NCBI GenBank assembly: GCA_007133145.1
Contig: SLNF01000086.1
Location: forward strand, 1 to 7,812
DNA: 7,812 nt
Source: Nitriliruptorales bacterium
Lineage (GTDB): Bacteria; Actinomycetota; Nitriliruptoria; Euzebyales; Egibacteraceae
Reading direction: 5' to 3'
Below, piece after piece: positions 5,981-7,812 of the stretch. The notes under the pieces were generated by a model. That model was given only the letters and a program-made list of their open reading frames with translations, was not told where the DNA came from and made no database searches. Numbering within the stretch: position 1 is the stretch's first letter; each line of letters begins with the position of its first letter. The position numbers and the translations under genes were made by a program.

Positions 5981-7216
5981 ATGCGGCATGCCAAACGGCG
6001 CGGCCGCGCGCTGCCCTTCGCGCTCGTCGTGGTGCTCCTCGTCCTTCTCGCCCCCGCGGCGCTCGCCAATCCCGAGGCGACCCGTCTGCAGGAGACGCGC
6101 GCGGAGCTCGCCGAGGTGCGCGAGCAGCTCGACGAGGCCCGGGCACAGCGCGACGACGAGGCCGAGGCCCTCGCCGTTGCCGAGGAGCGGGTCGAGGACG
6201 TCCTCCGGGCGGTCACCGAGGCCGAGCTCGCCGTCGAGCGCCAGGAGATCGCGGTCGACGACGCCGAGAACGAGCTCCGCGCGCTCATCGGCGACGCCGA
6301 GCAGCAGCGGCAGGCCACCGGCGAGCGCGTCGCGCGCATCTACATGCAGAACGGCGACGACTCCGTGCAGGCGCTGCTGACGGGGACGTCGGTCAGCGAG
6401 GTCATCGGTCGCAGCACGATCCTCGGCGTCCTCGCGCGCAGCGACCGCGAGAGCTTCGAGGCGCTCGGGGCGAGCGCCGTGGCGATCAGTGCGCAGGCCG
6501 ACCGTCTCGAGGAGGAGCGCGCCGCGCTCGAGCGGGTCAAGGAGGAGCAGCGGGCCCTCCTCGCCGAGGTCGAGGAGCTCCGCGAGGACCAGGCGATGGC
6601 CCTCGCCGAGGCCGAGGCCGGCGTCGAGGAGCTGCACGACCACGCCGCCTATCTCGCGAGCGAGGAGCGCGAGATCGCCCAGGCCGCCCGTCGTGCCGCC
6701 GAGGAGGCCGAGCAGGCCGAGCAGGCCGAGAGCCGCCGCGTCGCCGAGCGCGCCGACCGCTCCGCCGCCGCCGACGACGGGGGTAGCGGCGGTGGCGGCA
6801 ACGGCGAGGCGACGTCGGGTGGTGGCGACGATCCACCCCCGGCCTCGAGCGGCAGCTGGGCCTGGCCGGCGTCGGGGACGGTCACGAGCGAGTACGGACC
6901 GCGGTGGGGTCGCCTGCACGCCGGCATCGACATCGCTGCGGGCCACGGCAGCCCGATCACCGCCGCCCGCGCGGGGACGGTCTCGAGCGCCGGCTGGCAG
7001 GGCGGCTACGGCAACACCGTGATGGTGAGCCACGGTGGTGGGGTCGTCACCCTCTACGCCCACCTCTCGTCGATCTCGGTGAGCCCGGGGCAGTCGGTGA
7101 GCCAGGGCCAGCGCCTCGGCGGGATGGGCTGCACCGGCAGTTGCACCGGCACGCACCTGCACTTCGAGGTGCGGGTCAACGGGGCGGCGCAGAACCCCCG
7201 GGGCTTCCTGCGCTGA
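5981..7216 (+). CDS. Secreted coiled-coil M23 family peptidoglycan endopeptidase
   Basis: A 411-residue exported zinc peptidase of the LytM/M23 family, which cleaves peptidoglycan cross-bridges or stem peptides outside the membrane. Residues 1-29 form a signal peptide (MRHAKRRGR, hydrophobic core, cut after ALA-29). A long Glu/Ala/Arg-rich coiled coil spans ~30-255, with an internal block VARIYMQNGDDSVQALLTG typical of PcsB/RipA-like hydrolase N-termini. A Gly/Ser/Asp/Pro linker covers ~262-290, then the M23 domain runs to the end. Expected ligands are present: His313 and Asp317 in HAGID, and His392 and His394 in THLHFE, so it looks active rather than a degenerate EnvC-type activator. The ATG at 5981 is preferred: GGAG lies 11 bases upstream and the signal peptide starts there. 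A GTG four codons earlier (5969) has no ribosome binding site. It is divergent from VanW and probably monocistronic. Confidence 0.94.
   Translation: MRHAKRRGRALPFALVVVLLVLLAPAALANPEATRLQETRAELAEVREQLDEARAQRDDEAEALAVAEERVEDVLRAVTEAELAVERQEIAVDDAENELRALIGDAEQQRQATGERVARIYMQNGDDSVQALLTGTSVSEVIGRSTILGVLARSDRESFEALGASAVAISAQADRLEEERAALERVKEEQRALLAEVEELREDQAMALAEAEAGVEELHDHAAYLASEEREIAQAARRAAEEAEQAEQAESRRVAERADRSAAADDGGSGGGGNGEATSGGGDDPPPASSGSWAWPASGTVTSEYGPRWGRLHAGIDIAAGHGSPITAARAGTVSSAGWQGGYGNTVMVSHGGGVVTLYAHLSSISVSPGQSVSQGQRLGGMGCTGSCTGTHLHFEVRVNGAAQNPRGFLR
6706..6730 (+). repeat. Period-9 tandem repeat in the M23 coiled coil
   Basis: GGCCGAGCA repeats 2.8 times, coding for an AEQAEQAE stretch near the end of the coiled coil. 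It is short and in frame with period three codons, so copy changes would alter coil length without frameshift. Confidence 0.5.
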
Positions 7217-7220
7217 CCCC

Positions 7221-7255
7221 GGTCAGGCGGCCGGCCCGTCGTCGGCGGCCCGACC
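7221..7255 (+). terminator. Hairpin just downstream of the M23 gene, possible terminator
   Basis: Arms 7221-7232 and 7244-7255 pair at 10 of 12 positions around an 11-base loop, starting five bases after the M23 stop. No T-run follows; terminators of this shape are common in GC-rich actinobacteria, but the missing T-run lowers certainty. It would separate M23 transcription from the regulator gene. Confidence 0.4.
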
Positions 7256-7292
7256 GCGGCGCGACGTCCCGTACCGGCGTTGCGGGCGGGGG

Positions 7293-7315
7293 TAGGCTGA
7301 AGGCCTGAGGAGGAG
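7293..7315 (+). promoter_or_regulatory. Candidate -10 and strong ribosome binding site for the GntR-type gene
   Basis: TAGGCT at 7293-7298 fits TAnnnT, though no convincing -35 lies at the right distance. AGGAGGAG at 7308-7315 is a near-perfect Shine-Dalgarno sequence, five bases before ATG 7321. The GTG immediately before that ATG (7318) is too close to it. If the -10 is real, the leader is under 20 bases. Confidence 0.5.
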
Positions 7316-7320
7316 ACGTG

Positions 7321-7812
7321 ATGCCACGGGCCCGCGAGCCCCGCTACGTCATGATCGAGCGCTCGTTGCGCGAGCGCATCGCGACCATGCAGCCCGGCGA
7401 CAAGCTGCCCTCCGATGCCGAGCTCTGCGAGGAGTTCGACGTCAGCCGGATGACCGCCCGCCAGGCGGTGCAGTCCCTCGTCCACGCGGGCTTCGTCACC
7501 CGCATGCCCGGACGGGGCACCTTCGTGGCCCACGACCCGGTGCGGCGCAAGATGAACAGCCTCCTGTCGTTCACCGACGAGATGTACCGCCGGGGCTTCG
7601 AGCCGTCCTCCCGGTTGCTTTCCCTCGGCCGTGAGGAGCCCTCGGAGGTCGAGGTCGCCGAGCTCCGCCTCTCGGCGCGCCACGAGGTCGTCGTCGTGCG
7701 GCGGGTCCGGCTCGCGAACGGCACGCCGATGTCGATCGAGCGGTCGGCGCTGCACGGCGACCTCGCGGGGGTCCTCGACGCCGACCTCGAGACGGGCTCG
7801 CTGCACGAGGCC
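7321..7812 (+). CDS. GntR family (HutC-type) transcriptional regulator, C-terminus cut by window edge
   Basis: The frame from ATG 7321 is open to the right edge (164 residues; full members are about 240). Residues ~8-72 form the winged helix-turn-helix, with GDKLPSDAELCEEFDVSR, MTARQAVQSLVHAG and the wing RMPGRGTFVA. The rest begins a UTRA effector domain of the HutC subfamily (SLLSFTDEMYRRGFEPSSRL, then RRVRLANGTPMSIERSALHG). Such proteins bind DNA as dimers and are released by small ligands, often sugar phosphates or amino-acid derivatives. The ligand cannot be told from this part. Some features recall the NagR/DasR group, but that is only an impression. Base composition matches the right-hand region. 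Likely targets are its own promoter or genes beyond the window; I see no clear operator and no evidence that it controls the M23 or VanW genes. Confidence 0.9.
   Translation, partial: MPRAREPRYVMIERSLRERIATMQPGDKLPSDAELCEEFDVSRMTARQAVQSLVHAGFVTRMPGRGTFVAHDPVRRKMNSLLSFTDEMYRRGFEPSSRLLSLGREEPSEVEVAELRLSARHEVVVVRRVRLANGTPMSIERSALHGDLAGVLDADLETGSLHEA

Noticed and set aside
5444..7162. 572-codon minus-strand frame opposite the M23 gene
   Set aside because: The plus strand has a signal peptide, coiled coil and intact M23 motifs. The antisense frame has no domain and crosses into the VanW start region.
1..7812. CRISPR array, transposase, integrase, tRNA or other mobile-element signature
   Set aside because: No spaced repeats, no recombinase motifs and no tRNA-like folds were seen. 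The only repeats are short coding repeats and small palindromes.

Overview
The window looks like a piece of a very GC-rich actinobacterial genome (Actinomycetota). Sampled 60-base blocks to the right of about position 640 run at 70-78% GC, codons end mainly in G or C, and the gene set is typical of Gram-positive cell-wall biology. No lineage below that level can be named from the sequence. The first ~625 bases differ. They encode a DUF1638 protein at about 65% GC by direct count (216 A/T in 612 bases), with different codon habits.

Layout: (1) 1-612, minus strand: the N-terminal 204 residues of a DUF1638 protein running off the left edge, with its own ribosome binding site at 619-624. (2) ~634-1149, plus strand: a linker and complete NlpC/P60 peptidase domain with no usable start codon, no signal peptide and no coiled coil. 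Its 5' part has apparently been lost at a junction near 612-640, and the composition changes at the same place. (3) 1227-5801, minus strand: a probable operon read VanW-like protein -> CNNM/CorC-type membrane protein A -> paralog B. A and B are translationally coupled by an ATGA overlap. (4) 5802-5980: a divergent intergenic region with a candidate promoter, a short direct repeat and a GC-rich inverted repeat. (5) 5981-7216, plus strand: a secreted coiled-coil M23 peptidase with an intact zinc site, followed by a hairpin that may act as a terminator. (6) 7321-7812, plus strand: the N-terminal two thirds of a GntR/HutC-type regulator, cut by the right edge.

The right-hand 7 kb reads as an envelope-remodelling neighbourhood: a membrane-anchored VanW protein, a secreted M23 endopeptidase, a (truncated) NlpC/P60 endopeptidase and two CBS-domain CNNM proteins of the Mg2+ transport/efflux superfamily. 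Joint function is inferred from gene arrangement only. The two points most worth following are the junction at ~612-640 (assembly chimera versus real rearrangement or gene transfer) and the uncharacterised DUF1638 gene. I found no CRISPR array, transposase, tRNA or rRNA, and no new defence-type system that the sequence would support.
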